Of a stretch of DNA of 64,000 bases, positions 35,091-45,677 are shown piece by piece. The position numbers and the translations under genes were made by a program. Each line of letters begins with the position of its first letter. The first letter of the stretch is position 1. This stretch comes from Henckelia pumila. Lineage: Eukaryota > Streptophyta > Magnoliopsida > Lamiales > Gesneriaceae. The stretch covers positions 69,463,442 through 69,527,441 of the forward strand of contig NC_133122.1 of assembly GCF_033568475.1 (NCBI RefSeq), in the 5' to 3' direction. The notes below the pieces were generated by a model that worked only from the letters and a program-made list of their open reading frames with translations, had not been told where the DNA came from and did no database searches.

Positions 35091-36348
35091 TGACCGCTTA
35101 ATTCGGTAATAGCAAGTATATTAGGTCAAGTAATAGTAAGTGGATGTTGAGTTCAAGTGTCGAACCCACAGGGACTGATTTCTTGTAATTACCAAAATAT
35201 AATTATTTCAACTTAATCTAGACTAAACGATAAAAGTGATTTTTGAATTAAACTACTAATTAAATTATAAATAGAAAAGATGAAAATATAATTGCAACAA
35301 GAATTTTGGATTTTTATTCAATGATGAGAAATTCGATCAAAGACACACGTAGGTACCGAACAAATCATGCAACAAGTAGTAAATCTAGAATCCAGATTAA
35401 ATCTTAAATTACGGCGAATTCTCCTAAACTATTTAACAGTCTATTTCTAGAACAGTTAAACCTATTCAAATATTGACGGATTAATTATTTCTTATTAATT
35501 CTAATCAAATTCAAATTCATTGAGAATTATGAAAATTCAGTTTTCACCTAATGTCGTACAATGAAATCGAATACTATTTCTAGTCGATTTAACCTTGTGT
35601 CGATTATTGAGGTGATCGAAATCAATTCCTAACCTTTCGACTCGGAATCAATTAACATTCAAGCAAACAATTGGCCAGATCATTCACAAGATAAATTTAA
35701 ATCCAACAATCAATAAAATTAAAATAAAATCTGAAAAATCCCAAATAAACGTTCAAGTATTCAACACAAATTTGTTCGGCTCAATCACGTGGCCTTGATC
35801 GAAACTAAACGACTACTCCAAAGTAAACATAATCCAAAATCAAGTTTCTCAACCAAAAAAAAAAAAGAATCAAAAATAAGAAGAGATGAGAAAGAATGAA
35901 GAAATCTTCACTCCGAATTGATTTAGCCACCTCCCTTGAGATAATACACGTCCGGAACCCTTAATCTGATGAAAAAAGACATATTTATATGCCCCATATC
36001 TCCAAAAAATTGATTTCCTATCGAGCAAGAATTTTCCAAAATTAGGAGTTTGCACGTTGTCTCGCTCGAGCGCAGGAAGTTGCGCTCGAGCGAGACATCT
36101 TTTGTAATTTTTTTCTTTTCCATATGTTGCGCTCGCTCGGGCGCAAGAATTTGCGCTCGAGCGAGACGTCTTATGTCTCGATTTCCGGACTTTTCCAAAT
36201 TTTCTACAAATAAACCAAGGGGAATGTTATGTAAACACAATGAATGATATATGACTAAAACTCATAAAAACATAAGTAATAAAACACAAATTCATGCAAA
36301 TTAACAATAAAAACGACACAAAAATATGCACACAAAACACAGTTATCA
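35091..36348 (-). repeat. 5' LTR of the Athila-like element
   Basis: It is 1258 bp, starts TGATAACTGTG at 36348 on the minus strand and ends AAGCGGTCA. Near 36058-36166 it has two pairs of GCGCTCGAGCGAGAC-type palindromes not found in the deleted 3' LTR. AGACC follows at 36349-36353. Confidence 0.8.
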
Positions 36349-36353
36349 AGACC

Positions 36354-36523
36354 CATTTGTAGTGGAAAAGGGGCTTTGGTGAGCTGAATGTAGTAGTGCA
36401 AACCTTGGCTTTTCCACATAGCCTATAAGTGAGGCTCTATCCTATCAACCCGAGTCACCCACTCAGCGATGAAACAAGAGTCACCCACTCAGCGGTGAAA
36501 CAAGGACGAGATTTGAATTGCAT
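36354..36523 (-). pseudogene. PMD (plant mobile domain) protein, N-terminal segment
   Basis: A possible ATG lies at 36523. The minus strand reads AEWVTRVDRIEPHL, a TAG, then AMWKSQGLHYYIQLTKAPFP, and runs into the AGACC duplication. The next codons resume at 3828. WV.R......G....W...GI...I.L.. is the opening pattern of PMD proteins. A 26-bp tandem duplication (36452-36503) shifts the frame inside this piece. Confidence 0.6.
36452..36503 (+). repeat. 26-bp tandem duplication in the PMD segment
   Basis: Units 36452-36477 and 36478-36503 (GAGTCACCCACTCAGCG...) differ at one base. As 26 is not a multiple of three, the duplication breaks the PMD reading frame. Confidence 0.85.
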
Positions 36524-36830
36524 CTTTGGTCGGGGTTTTAGGGAACTAGACAACAGCAACAAGGACTCGAACAAAGAGGCGAGTGGGAAAAAAATTTAAA
36601 AATTGGCTCGGGGAGAATAACTTCTGCATATGGAGGGTGGATCACAGTGGCCAATTTCTCAGTGAACTCAGGATTTTCAGTAGAGAGGCTCAAGGGTCTA
36701 TAAATAAACCACACAGTCAAATCTCGTTTCTTACATGGAAATCCAAGGAAAGAGCAAGGAGAAACAACGCTTACCTTATCACCTCTAGGGTTTTCGATGC
36801 AGCAAAAGAACCACCGAACAGAAAATAAGC
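36524..36830. other. Presumed 5' flank of the PMD gene
   Basis: No credible frame is present. The minus strand has CCCTAG-type leader phrases such as GAAAACCCTAGAGG near 36790, which are common in plant 5' leaders. This would fit the old promoter or leader of the PMD gene, but nothing proves it. Confidence 0.25.
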
Positions 36831-38436
36831 TGTTAGGATGGATTTGGGGATAATATTTGATCTACAACAGCTTGGTTCTTGAAATATTGAACATCGATGA
36901 ATTAAATAGAGTTTGTTTTCAAAACAACTGGAAGACACTCAAAATAATAATTCTGAGAAACCGATTAAACAATTTTTAAATCATTTTAAAAGATTTTCAA
37001 GTTGAATGTGTAAAAACTTATGGTTGAAGCATTTTATCAAACACTTTGTATTCAATATTTTGGTATTTGAAGAACAAATAAAATGCTTCAACGATACATC
37101 TTAAAAACAGTAGCAATAGTAAAGTAAATGTGATACATAAATAGGAACAAATTTGTTTATGGATATTCAGTAATAAAACTCCTATGTCACCCCTTCTTCT
37201 CCTTTGAAAGATACACTAGAACACTTTGATTTATACAACCCTTGTATATAACTCACTCCACACTTAGGACTTACCCCAATGTCTGAGTTGGAACTCCTAG
37301 CACACTCGATTGTAAGCCTCAATCTCACAATCCGCGTAATGTTTAACGTCTCTTATGCCAAGACTACAAACACGATCTTTAATGTCTTTGTGTAAGACTC
37401 ACTCAACTAATCTTTAAAGTTCATCTCTTGTATATGTGTGAGTGATTGTGTGTAAAGATTTAATATCTTTGCAGTGTATTTATCTCTCAAATACATCCTC
37501 ACATATTGGGCTTACTTTCATTCTAGCTAATTTCTTCGAGTAGACCGCCCGTTCTTTTGATCTACATCCAAAAGCTCTTGTTTGATCTTCAAGGTGTTGT
37601 ATTTATAGCCTCCAAGAGTGATATATATGTTACACGCAAGAATATGACCGTTGAAGAATATTTTGTATTGTTTTTTACATGAAACGGTCATACTTAATTT
37701 TCTGGAGAGATCAATTGGTCTGGATCAACTTGTCTCGCTCAACTGAATTCAGTTCTGTAGCTAATCTATTTTCTTGATTGTAGCTCTTGATTTAATGATT
37801 TTTCGGCAATGTGATCAATACAAAAGTTGTAGCTCTTTCTATTAAATATCCATCAAGAATCACTCAATTTTGATTTCGTTGAAAAAAAATATGCTCAAAA
37901 CACTCAGCTGTGCCAGAAATTCTGCAGAATTTCAGTGCAGAACTAGATACTTCAATGCAGTTTATCAGATCCTTGTGCTCCGATTCATACTTTGACTTGT
38001 AAATATGATTTGTAGTTCATTGTCTTATCTTCATAACGCATATTGAATCGTTCCATTTTGATAACGAGCTATAAGATATGGCAAAAATACCAGAACTGCT
38101 CATGCTCAACTGATGTTTGTTTAAGCTCATCTAGTTCAGTTCGAGTTTAGTTTTGAGACGTCTGTTTGATCTAGATAACATCCGATTTAGCTCAACTGTT
38201 GTGAAATACGATATGTTACAAATTGAGTTTTCTATGCATTCATCTTGTCAGCTAGTCATTTTCATCATTGAGATGTGAGATATCATCAAAATACTAAATC
38301 TCGCTAGATATTCAGCTTGGCTAAATTCGAGTTCAAACTTTCATTTTGAGTTAGCAACTTCACACTAGAATAAATATGTTAGAAACTTAATAACAAGTTT
38401 TGTTATCATCAAAATCAAGATTTTTTGTCTTTCACA
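36831..38436 (-). repeat. SIRE-like copia LTR, probably solo
   Basis: On the minus strand the block starts TGTGAAAGAC, then TCTTGATTTTGATGATAACA, a phrase typical of SIRE/Maximus LTRs. A TATAAAT box lies at 37607-37601, with long U3-like DNA upstream and R/U5-like DNA downstream. It seems to end ATCCTAACA at 36831. No matching 5-bp duplication was found at these ends, so the limits are approximate. No internal region adjoins it. Confidence 0.5.
37601..37607 (-). promoter_or_regulatory. TATA box of the SIRE-like LTR
   Basis: TATAAAT on the minus strand, followed by ACAACACCTTGAAG, lies mid-way in the LTR where its promoter is expected. Confidence 0.45.
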
Positions 38437-39453
38437 ACCCAATAGAAATCATAGATGAGTTGATGGATACTCTGCCCAGAAAACCAACGAGAAGGAGGAA
38501 AATAAGAATCTTTCTTCGTTCTTTATCATGTTTTACATGTTCTCGAAGAAATTGGATAAAAAAGGGCAAGACGAGGGAACCATACCTGAGGAAGAGCAGA
38601 AGCAACCTAAAAAAATCATAACTAGTCGGCGAGTTGCAGAAATGGAAATGGAGGGGTGCAGAAGCTAAGCGAAGAAGGCACGAGAAGATGAAGGGTTAGA
38701 CTCAAAATAGGGAAAAAATAATGGCAAAACCCTGATTGATGGGATTGAAGAGTGCAAGTACAAGGAACGAGAAGGGAGGAATCCAGAATTTTGAAAAATC
38801 AATAATGTGATCCATTTAGGCTTTGTCTTGGTTCTGGGTACCCGCAGACCCAATACACTCCAAAGTCAGCCCACACAAATTGAGGGTTCAATCCAAACTC
38901 GATGACTATTGGGTCATCAGCCTGCGAGGAGCAATTGTTTAACCCAAAAAAAATAAATCATGGTGCAGCCCAAATTAAGAGAGAATTATGTGTGGCTCAA
39001 TTTCGAAAAAACTCATGTAATGCAATAAAAGGAAAAATGGCCGAGAAATGAGGCAACCCATTATAAAAAAGAGACAAGCCCGGGTCTTATAAGCCAAGCG
39101 GCACAACTTAATTCAATATGGATACCAAGTCAAGCTAGACCATGGAATAATGGAAGGAGAATGTGGCCCCATTGATGTCATGTGTAGAAGTGGGGAGTTG
39201 TTCATAAGGGAAAGAAAAGGAGACGACAAAAATACACACAATCATTCATCAATCACTCACTAAAAAAATTCCTAATTCTCTCAATTCACAAAAGTGTCTC
39301 GACAGAAATTTCCAAAGCCGATGCACATTTTATATTTTCAAGAATTTCCGATACATATTTTCAGCTTGTATCTCGTAGTTCCCCTCTTAGTTCCCCTCTG
39401 TTTCCAATAATATATTTTATGTTTTTAGAGTTTTTTTTTGCATCAAAATTTCC
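38437..39453. other. Intergenic stretch without recognised features
   Basis: No supported frame is present. The right half (39080-39420) has a TATAAAAAAG-like box near 39062 and a CT-rich leader-like run, which recalls an LTR fragment, but no partner copy or ends are visible. Confidence 0.3.
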
Positions 39454-39595
39454 TGTGAAATATTGATAGACAAAAATATGAACGTGCAACTATTACAAAA
39501 AAATCAAGGACTAGAGTGCCTATTTGTGAAATATTGATAGACAAAAGTATGAACGTGCAACTATTACAAAAAAATCAAGGACTAGAGTGCCTATT
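39454..39595 (+). repeat. Two tandem copies of a 71-bp unit
   Basis: Units 39454-39524 and 39525-39595 begin TGTGAAATATTGATAGAC and differ at one base, so the duplication is recent. It is non-coding. Confidence 0.9.
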
Positions 39596-39770
39596 TGTAT
39601 TTTCAAAATTTAGGATTTGGTGCAATAAACTCTATGCTTTTACGACAAATACTTATCCCCAAAAGAAGACGAAGTCTCATAATCTTTTGTTTTAGAGGTT
39701 AAATATATTATTCATTTTGCCGCTAACCGTTACTTACATTGTTTTAGAAGTTAAAATTTTTCCTTCAAAC

Positions 39771-39822
39771 AATTACTATAATTATTATTATTATTTATTA
39801 TTATTATTACTATTCATTAAAT
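39771..39822 (+). repeat. ATT-rich microsatellite
   Basis: Interrupted TTA/ATT trinucleotides sit just downstream of the 3' end of the U2 gene. Confidence 0.75.
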
Positions 39823-39836
39823 ATCAAACTGAATTG

Positions 39837-40032
39837 ATGGGGTGCGCCAGGCCCAAGCAATAGTGCAACGCTAGGGCGACGCGCGAAGGCCCAGACAGCA
39901 AGCTGTCTTGATGAACTTTCCCCCTAAAAAAATAAATTTAATATCGTGTGAACCATTGGTCCACGTATCAGATATTAAACTGATAAGAACAGATACTACA
40001 CTTGATCTTAGCCAAAAGGCCGAGAAAGGTAT
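39837..40032 (-). ncRNA. U2: U2 spliceosomal snRNA gene
   Basis: On the minus strand the transcript starts ATACCTTTCTCGGCCTTTTG and continues with GCTAAGATCAAGTGTAGTAT, which holds the branch-point recognition sequence. It then has the conserved CTTATCAGTTTAATATCTGA region, a U-rich Sm-type site (ATTTATTTTTTT), and the 3' stem-loops ending CGCACCCCATC. The 196-nt length is that of plant U2. U2 pairs with the intron branch site in the spliceosome. The transcript looks intact, and a plant snRNA promoter lies upstream. Just downstream, CAATTCAGTTTGA resembles the plant snRNA 3'-end box. Confidence 0.95.
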
Positions 40033-40058
40033 GAGCTCTAATGTGTGTAGACTTCTCG

Positions 40059-40065
40059 TTTTATA
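40059..40065 (-). promoter_or_regulatory. TATA box of the U2 gene
   Basis: TATAAAA on the minus strand begins 33 bp upstream of the U2 start. Confidence 0.85.
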
Positions 40066-40097
40066 ACGTTTCAGTGCCTTCTCTTACGTAGAGATAT

Positions 40098-40108
40098 CGA
40101 TGTGGGAT
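40098..40108 (-). promoter_or_regulatory. Upstream sequence element (USE) of the U2 gene
   Basis: ATCCCACATCG on the minus strand matches the plant snRNA consensus RTCCCACATCG exactly. The 32-bp gap to the TATA box is the Pol II-type spacing used by plant U1, U2, U4 and U5 genes, longer than in the Pol III-transcribed U6. Confidence 0.9.
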
Positions 40109-40620
40109 ACTGCATGGCCAAAGAAACGGTAAGCTCTCTGCTCTATTTGCTTGCAATGCTATGCCTATCAAAGTTCGCGAAGCGAAGGCTTTTGTAACCT
40201 TAGACTCGTTATGCTGTTCGACTGAACTCGTTGGCTCCGCGTCCACCGAAAGTCGGTAACCTTCATTATCACGGCCCAAATTATACCACGCTTCTAATTA
40301 GTTGAAACCAAACTGGTGATACTGATACCACGTTGGGAGATGATGGTTGTGCGTAAGAAATTTAATATTTTAATTTTTCTCGATTTTGATTTTATTAATT
40401 AATTAAGTTATGGGAAAAAACATATAGAATTTGGGAAAAAAAATACGAAGAAAAATAATAGATTTGTATGCTTGCTCTTTAATTAAATCAACATGCATAA
40501 TTTATTCAAAAAAAAAAAATCAACATGCATAATAATGAGAAAAACTGTTTGAGAAAAAAAAATAAAAAATGTTTCATGAAGCGGTCGGTTGCACGCGCTT
40601 TTTTATTCCATGCATTTATG
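40109..40620. other. U2 upstream flank and AT-rich DNA
   Basis: Positions 40109-40280 have balanced composition and may hold further U2 promoter DNA. After 40340 the sequence is A+T rich with poly-A runs. No gene is seen. Confidence 0.35.
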
Positions 40621-40744
40621 GTAGTGTTTGGGAGAGCTTCTAGGGAGCACTTCTCAGTTTTTTCTTAACAAAATTTTGAAATTTTGTGAAATTTTATAAA
40701 GAAAAAGCTAAGAAGTGCTTCTTAGAAGTTCTCTCAAACACTAC
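40621..40744 (+). mobile_element. Foldback MITE (124 bp)
   Basis: The ends GTAGTGTTTGGGAGAGCTTC and its complement form an imperfect hairpin spanning the whole element. A diverged relative forms the centre of the inverted repeat at 47172-47907. The target duplication is unclear. Confidence 0.6.
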
Positions 40745-40982
40745 TATATCATAAGCAAGGGTTAATATCTTAAATAATATGATCCCTAACCTTGATAGGA
40801 AGATGACTTATTTGTTGTAAGTATTTTTTTTCCACAATATGGTTTGGTCATTCTAGTATCATGTCATACGTGTTATATGTGTGTGATATAATATATGAAT
40901 ATTATGTAATGTGTATATATAAAATGTTTTATTTTTTTTAAAATTCTTGATTTAATTACGATTTTATATTTATAAAATCGAA

Positions 40983-41120
40983 TTTTGATCTCATGGGCAA
41001 CCATCGTGGGCATTTTTACATAAGCAACGATCGACGTGACATTCACTTATTAGATGTACAAAATGTCACGTCAGTCATTGATCATGTAGGTGTCCACGGT
41101 GGTTGCCCAAAATATCAAAA
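40983..41120 (+). mobile_element. Palindromic MITE-like element
   Basis: TTTTGATCTCATGGGCAACC at the left mirrors GGTTGCCCAAAATATCAAAA at the right, and the inner parts (GACGTGACATT / AATGTCACGTC) also pair. It is about 138 bp long and non-coding. Confidence 0.5.
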
Positions 41121-41668
41121 CTACATAAATCATGGATAAATAATTTTAAAAGTGAATTTATATTAGTAGTGGTTAGTGGAGACAAATGTGAATAAACATT
41201 GTGAAAGATGATGAAATTACTAATGAATCTACCAAAAAGATCTACGTATCAAATATGATGCCCGGGCAGATTTATTTTTATTTTTTGAAAAAAATTGTGT
41301 GATATATCATATACTAGAATGATTATTCTAAGTTTATCGTACTTAGATAGTGTTGCAACCTCTAAAAAAAGTGATTATGAATTTTTTATTACCAATTTTT
41401 TCTTCACAAATTTGTGAAGAAAAAATCCATAAACACTTGTATTTAAAAGTTGCAAACATATCTTATATTATTAATAATTAAGTAATATGTGCATATGATA
41501 TCAATATAAACAGTGGCATGATTTTACCGAAGTTGTATATCAAGGTACCAGAGATGAGAGATGTTTCAATCTTTCTTATGTGGCGTACATGTTTCTTTGG
41601 CTCCGACTCTCGTGGCATACTAATTGTATCATAACACTATACCATTTTATTATGAGTATGTCTTTTAT

Positions 41669-41926
41669 ACAAAAAAAAAATTGATTCCGAAGGGGACTCT
41701 ATCCCACATGAATCAGAGGCTCATTGGCTCATGCGCGGTTTAAATCGAGAGATGTGCACGAGTAAGCAGGGACCTGAGGGAGGGAACAACATGGTCCAAC
41801 CCCCAGAGCATACCCCAAAATATTTCAATGAGGAATATGCTCCACACGAGGATCGAACCCGCAACGTTGGGGAATTTCTTCACACGTCACCTCAGGCCTT
41901 ACCAACTCGTCTATGCCCTTGTGGGC
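41669..41926 (-). mobile_element. tRNA-derived SINE with perfect 18-bp TSD
   Basis: The minus strand starts GCCCACAAGGGC and has an A-box-like TAGACGAGTTGG (41913-41902) and a B-box GGTTCGATCC (41859-41850) at tRNA spacing. It ends in a T-rich tail (complement of the A-run at 41671-41680). TATGAGTATGTCTTTTAT occurs at 41651-41668 and 41927-41944 without mismatch. The 258-bp length, Pol III promoter and long duplication fit a plant SINE mobilised by LINE machinery. Confidence 0.88.
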
Positions 41927-41944
41927 TATGAGTATGTCTTTTAT

Positions 41945-44040
41945 GATAGTGAGAGAGGTCGATCATGTCTATATCTAGAATAAAAAGTAATATTTTTATG
42001 GATCGGATATAATAAGAGATCTGTAACATAAAATTGACATGTTAAATATTTTCAAAAAATATTTTGAATATAAAACATAAACTATATTGAAGTAAGTATT
42101 TTTACCATGGATACTGATTTTAAACTAATGATATTTGAATAAATTAGGTCTCCTGTAAGACGGTCTCACGCACGCACGCACGCACAGACACACATACTGA
42201 AACGAATCAACTCGACTCATATCGGTAATACTTTTGACATAAATAATACTCTCTACGTCTCACTCATTTAGGCATATGTGTGTTTTCACACAGATTAAGA
42301 AAGTGCATGCTTGAAAAATAAATTTTGTGAAACAATTTTTCGTTTTCTTTTATTTAATGAAAATTTTAATATAATTAAATCATGGGTTAACGTCGACATC
42401 CGGCGTTTTTCAATGCTTTCACATTCAAAGAACAAGCCATCATAATTGTCAAAACCAGTCTATTTCATAATGAAAATCAATGTCTTTACAAGGAAAAACT
42501 TTACTATAGTGCGAACTGCGAAAGCGTAGCTGAACATAAACTTTAATAAAACATAGATTGTTCTCGACTGATTTGAGTGCTTGGTTCTCACACACATGCA
42601 CCCCCATGTTTTCAAACTCTGAGCATTCACCACCTTGCGTTCGTGTTTTCACTTTTCAGTGGTGTTTGTGCTTAAAATTATAAAACACGTGGAGTTAACT
42701 GTTACAAGGGATTTTCAGCAATCTCGTGGTTTAATGGGACAATGCATGCTATTAACCCTAAAATAATTGTACAAGTAATTAATAATATTAATTAACATGG
42801 GTAAATTTTTAAAATAATAGAAAATATAACATTAAAATTGAAACTAGACTATATAATTGAGTCGAATTTTTTTTTAAAAAATGTAGCATAATTAAAAACT
42901 TTTCTTACGAAATAAACTTAAATTAATATATCATCTTATATATTGGAATTTTTGTGATTTGAATATGTCAAAGGTGCATCACCATAGAAATTTTCAGAAT
43001 ATATTTTAAGTTATCACAAGTCATAAGATTAACAATAAATGTAGTCAGAGTTACGGGTGCGAAGCGCGTAGCAGGTATTGTAGAGCAGTTGACTTTGTAA
43101 TAGCAACAATAACAACAAGGTGACTCAACTACTACTGCATGAAATTCCAATATTACCCTTAACCATGGCATGACATTTAGTTGATTTTTTTTAGTTTTAT
43201 TATTTGATTAAAATTTCACTGTCTTCCAGATATAAATAATTTTTTTTAACCACTGATACATCCAGTGATTAATCATTTTTAAATAAATAATCATAGAAAC
43301 TCCGAGATCTTTTCAAATGTTAATTTTGTGAGATAAGTTTCTTATTTGACTTAAAACATTTGTATTATATTTTATTATATATATAATGATCGACCCGCCT
43401 CACGTATGATTTAAGAAAAATGTATCGAAACGTGTGAAATTAACGTTCCGGAACGAGAACGACAGTTGCAGCGAAAAAGTTCCGGGTGAAACGATTGAGT
43501 AATATAACACTGTTTTTATTTAAAATTTCGACGATTTCACGGACGTCACAGAACGACAATATCGCGGCTTCGAGACCGTTGCATAATGTTTTATATATTT
43601 TTTTCAATTTTCTTCAATTAAAAATTTTCCAAATTATACAATTATTAATATTTTTATTATAAAATATCTCACGATAATAACCGCGACCGTTTCACGAAAC
43701 GTCAATAAAACTGGAACGGCAGCTTTCGCAACGCTTTCCGCGGTAACGACTACGAACCATTGTCTCACGGATAAATATCCATGAGACCATCTCACAATAG
43801 AATTACTTATAATTAATTTAGCCCCTCTATTACACTTTATTTTTTAAAAAAAAAATGTATTTGCATGAAAAATATGTTTTACATAAAAAAAAAATTTATA
43901 TGTTGGACAGGGATTCGATATTGGAAAACAATGTTATAAAAGATCGAATTCTGCTAGAGAAATAAATTTCGCTGGATAATAATTTGGACTGATCATGTTA
44001 AATTGGTAATTAAGACCGATAGGACAAATAAATGTGGTAT
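41945..44040. other. AT-rich intergenic DNA with scattered repeat fragments
   Basis: There is no credible gene. A CGCA/CACG microsatellite lies at 42167-42187 next to a CTGTAAGACGGTCTCACG phrase, a repeat type common in plant genomes. Positions 43420-43760 hold patches rich in CG (AACGTTCCGGAACG and others) separated by AT-rich DNA, possibly a decayed transposon. Confidence 0.35.
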
Positions 44041-44049
44041 GATAATCCC

Positions 44050-44211
44050 GGTTTTGTTCATGCCGCCCGCATGGTACTACCCTCCGAGCGACGTGTAATC
44101 CCATGATTGGTTAAAATCAGCGGGTCCCATGTAGGGCCCACTGATTTTAACCAATAAAAATTCGCCACGCCACTCACAAGACACTACCCTGTGGGTGACA
44201 TCGACTTAACC
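44050..44211 (+). mobile_element. Mutator-like MITE, copy 1, 9-bp TSD
   Basis: It is bounded by perfect GATAATCCC copies at 44041-44049 and 44212-44220. The ends are GGTTTTGTTCATGCC and (reverse complement) GGTTAAGTCGATGTC, partly matching inverted repeats. The interior has a strong GTGGGCC-type palindrome. A second copy lies at 48272-48501. Confidence 0.75.
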
Positions 44212-44220
44212 GATAATCCC

Positions 44221-45677
44221 ATGCAAAAAAGTCATTGCATTTAGAGTAACTTTCTAACATTTAAAAAAAAATCAAAATGAGGTTGAACTAGGGGCAGAGA
44301 CGAAGTTAGGATTTTCATGTGAGGGGACGAACTTAATATATATAATTATTGATTATTAAAAAATTAAAATATATATACATAATAAAATAAAAAAATAATT
44401 TTTGATTCATATCATTGAGAAAAGTTTATTAAAATTTTGAAAAAAAAAACTGAATTTCTTATAATGAAATTTAAAATAAAAATTAAACATGTGGTTTCAT
44501 ATTAAAATATGTAAAAGTTAAAAACAACTATTTCAAAGTTTTTCAATATTTAGATGCTAAAATTAAAACTTTAATCACTGCAAAGAAAATATTTAACATG
44601 CAGATTAAAAATTAAAATAATATGTAATCTTTTTATTTACATTTATATTATATTTAGATAAATTACAATATTCGATTTTTTAATACAATTTCAAATTAAG
44701 TAGTGATTAAATTTATTATGAAATTTTGAATAAAATATGCATAAGTGTAATATCAACGAATAAATGTTAAAACATTAATCTTCCATATTTAATTACAAAT
44801 TTAACACTTAAAACTCTACGCTCTATAAAATTAAAATTGAAATAGTTAAATTAATCTAATTAATATATCTATGACATACTAACATATATATATATATATA
44901 TATATATTATTTTTCAGTTTTTTTAGAATAGTGATTATAATTTTAGTAGTTTGATGCATTCAAAAATTGATGATTGTACAAGAAATCAAATTAAAAAATA
45001 TAAATATTTATATAAAGGTAACTGTTTTTTATTTGTTAAATAGTCGAATACATTTGTTTCAAATTTTTTGCAATTAAATATGATTCATATTATGTGAATT
45101 TTTGTATCAGAGTTTGTTCTTGCAGAATTAATGAAAAATACATTGATCTCACAAATATAAAAAAAATCATTTTTAATTGTTTTTTTATTTAATTAATTTG
45201 AAAAATTGAAAATAGAACTCGAATCCGAGCTAAATATCAATAAAATTTTAATCCTAGGATTAAAGATTTAGCTCAATTCGAAACTCAAATAATGATATAA
45301 CTTTTTTGTTAAACTCAGCTTAAGCTGGAATATTTGCAAGTTATTTTGATTATTGTTAAAGAATACAGACTTGAAATATATTTATTTAATATATAATAAT
45401 GTTATTATATTAATAATAATAATAAATTATTAAATATCATGAACGCTTCTTGAACTAACAAACAATATAATTTAGACTTGAATTCAACTCGAATAAAGTA
45501 ATTCTATATATTAATCTAATATTTTCGAGTCAACTTAAAAAACTCAGGAGCCGACTTGATTCATTAATATTTATAAGTTGAACAAAGAAAAGATTATATA
45601 ATAACCAACGTGGTTTCACTATGACTGTGTTTACTTAGTGAGATTAATTATATATAGATAAATAATACTAAGACTAT
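44221..45677. other. Very AT-rich intergenic DNA
   Basis: No gene is seen. A TA dinucleotide run lies at 44882-44907. Positions 44290-44340 (GGGGCAGAGACGAAGTTAGG...) look like a short repeat fragment. Confidence 0.35.

Larger units (their letters stand above)
3829..36348 (-). mobile_element. Athila/Tat-like LTR retrotransposon hosting nested elements
   Basis: Both LTRs are on the minus strand (5' LTR 36348-35091, 3' LTR 4545-3829) and the whole is bounded by AGACC at 3824-3828 and 36349-36353. A tRNA-Asp-type primer site adjoins the 5' LTR. Internal sequence survives at 35036-35090 and 4546-7150. The remaining 27.9 kb is later insertions. The only coding trace is a damaged protein of the kind named putative plant transposon protein. 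No RT or integrase of its own is seen, so it was either non-autonomous or lost its pol with the insertions and deletions. Confidence 0.75.

Noticed and set aside
40061..40279. Minus-strand frame of 72 codons overlapping the U2 upstream region
   Set aside because: It covers the USE and TATA box of U2, has no domain and no coding signature.
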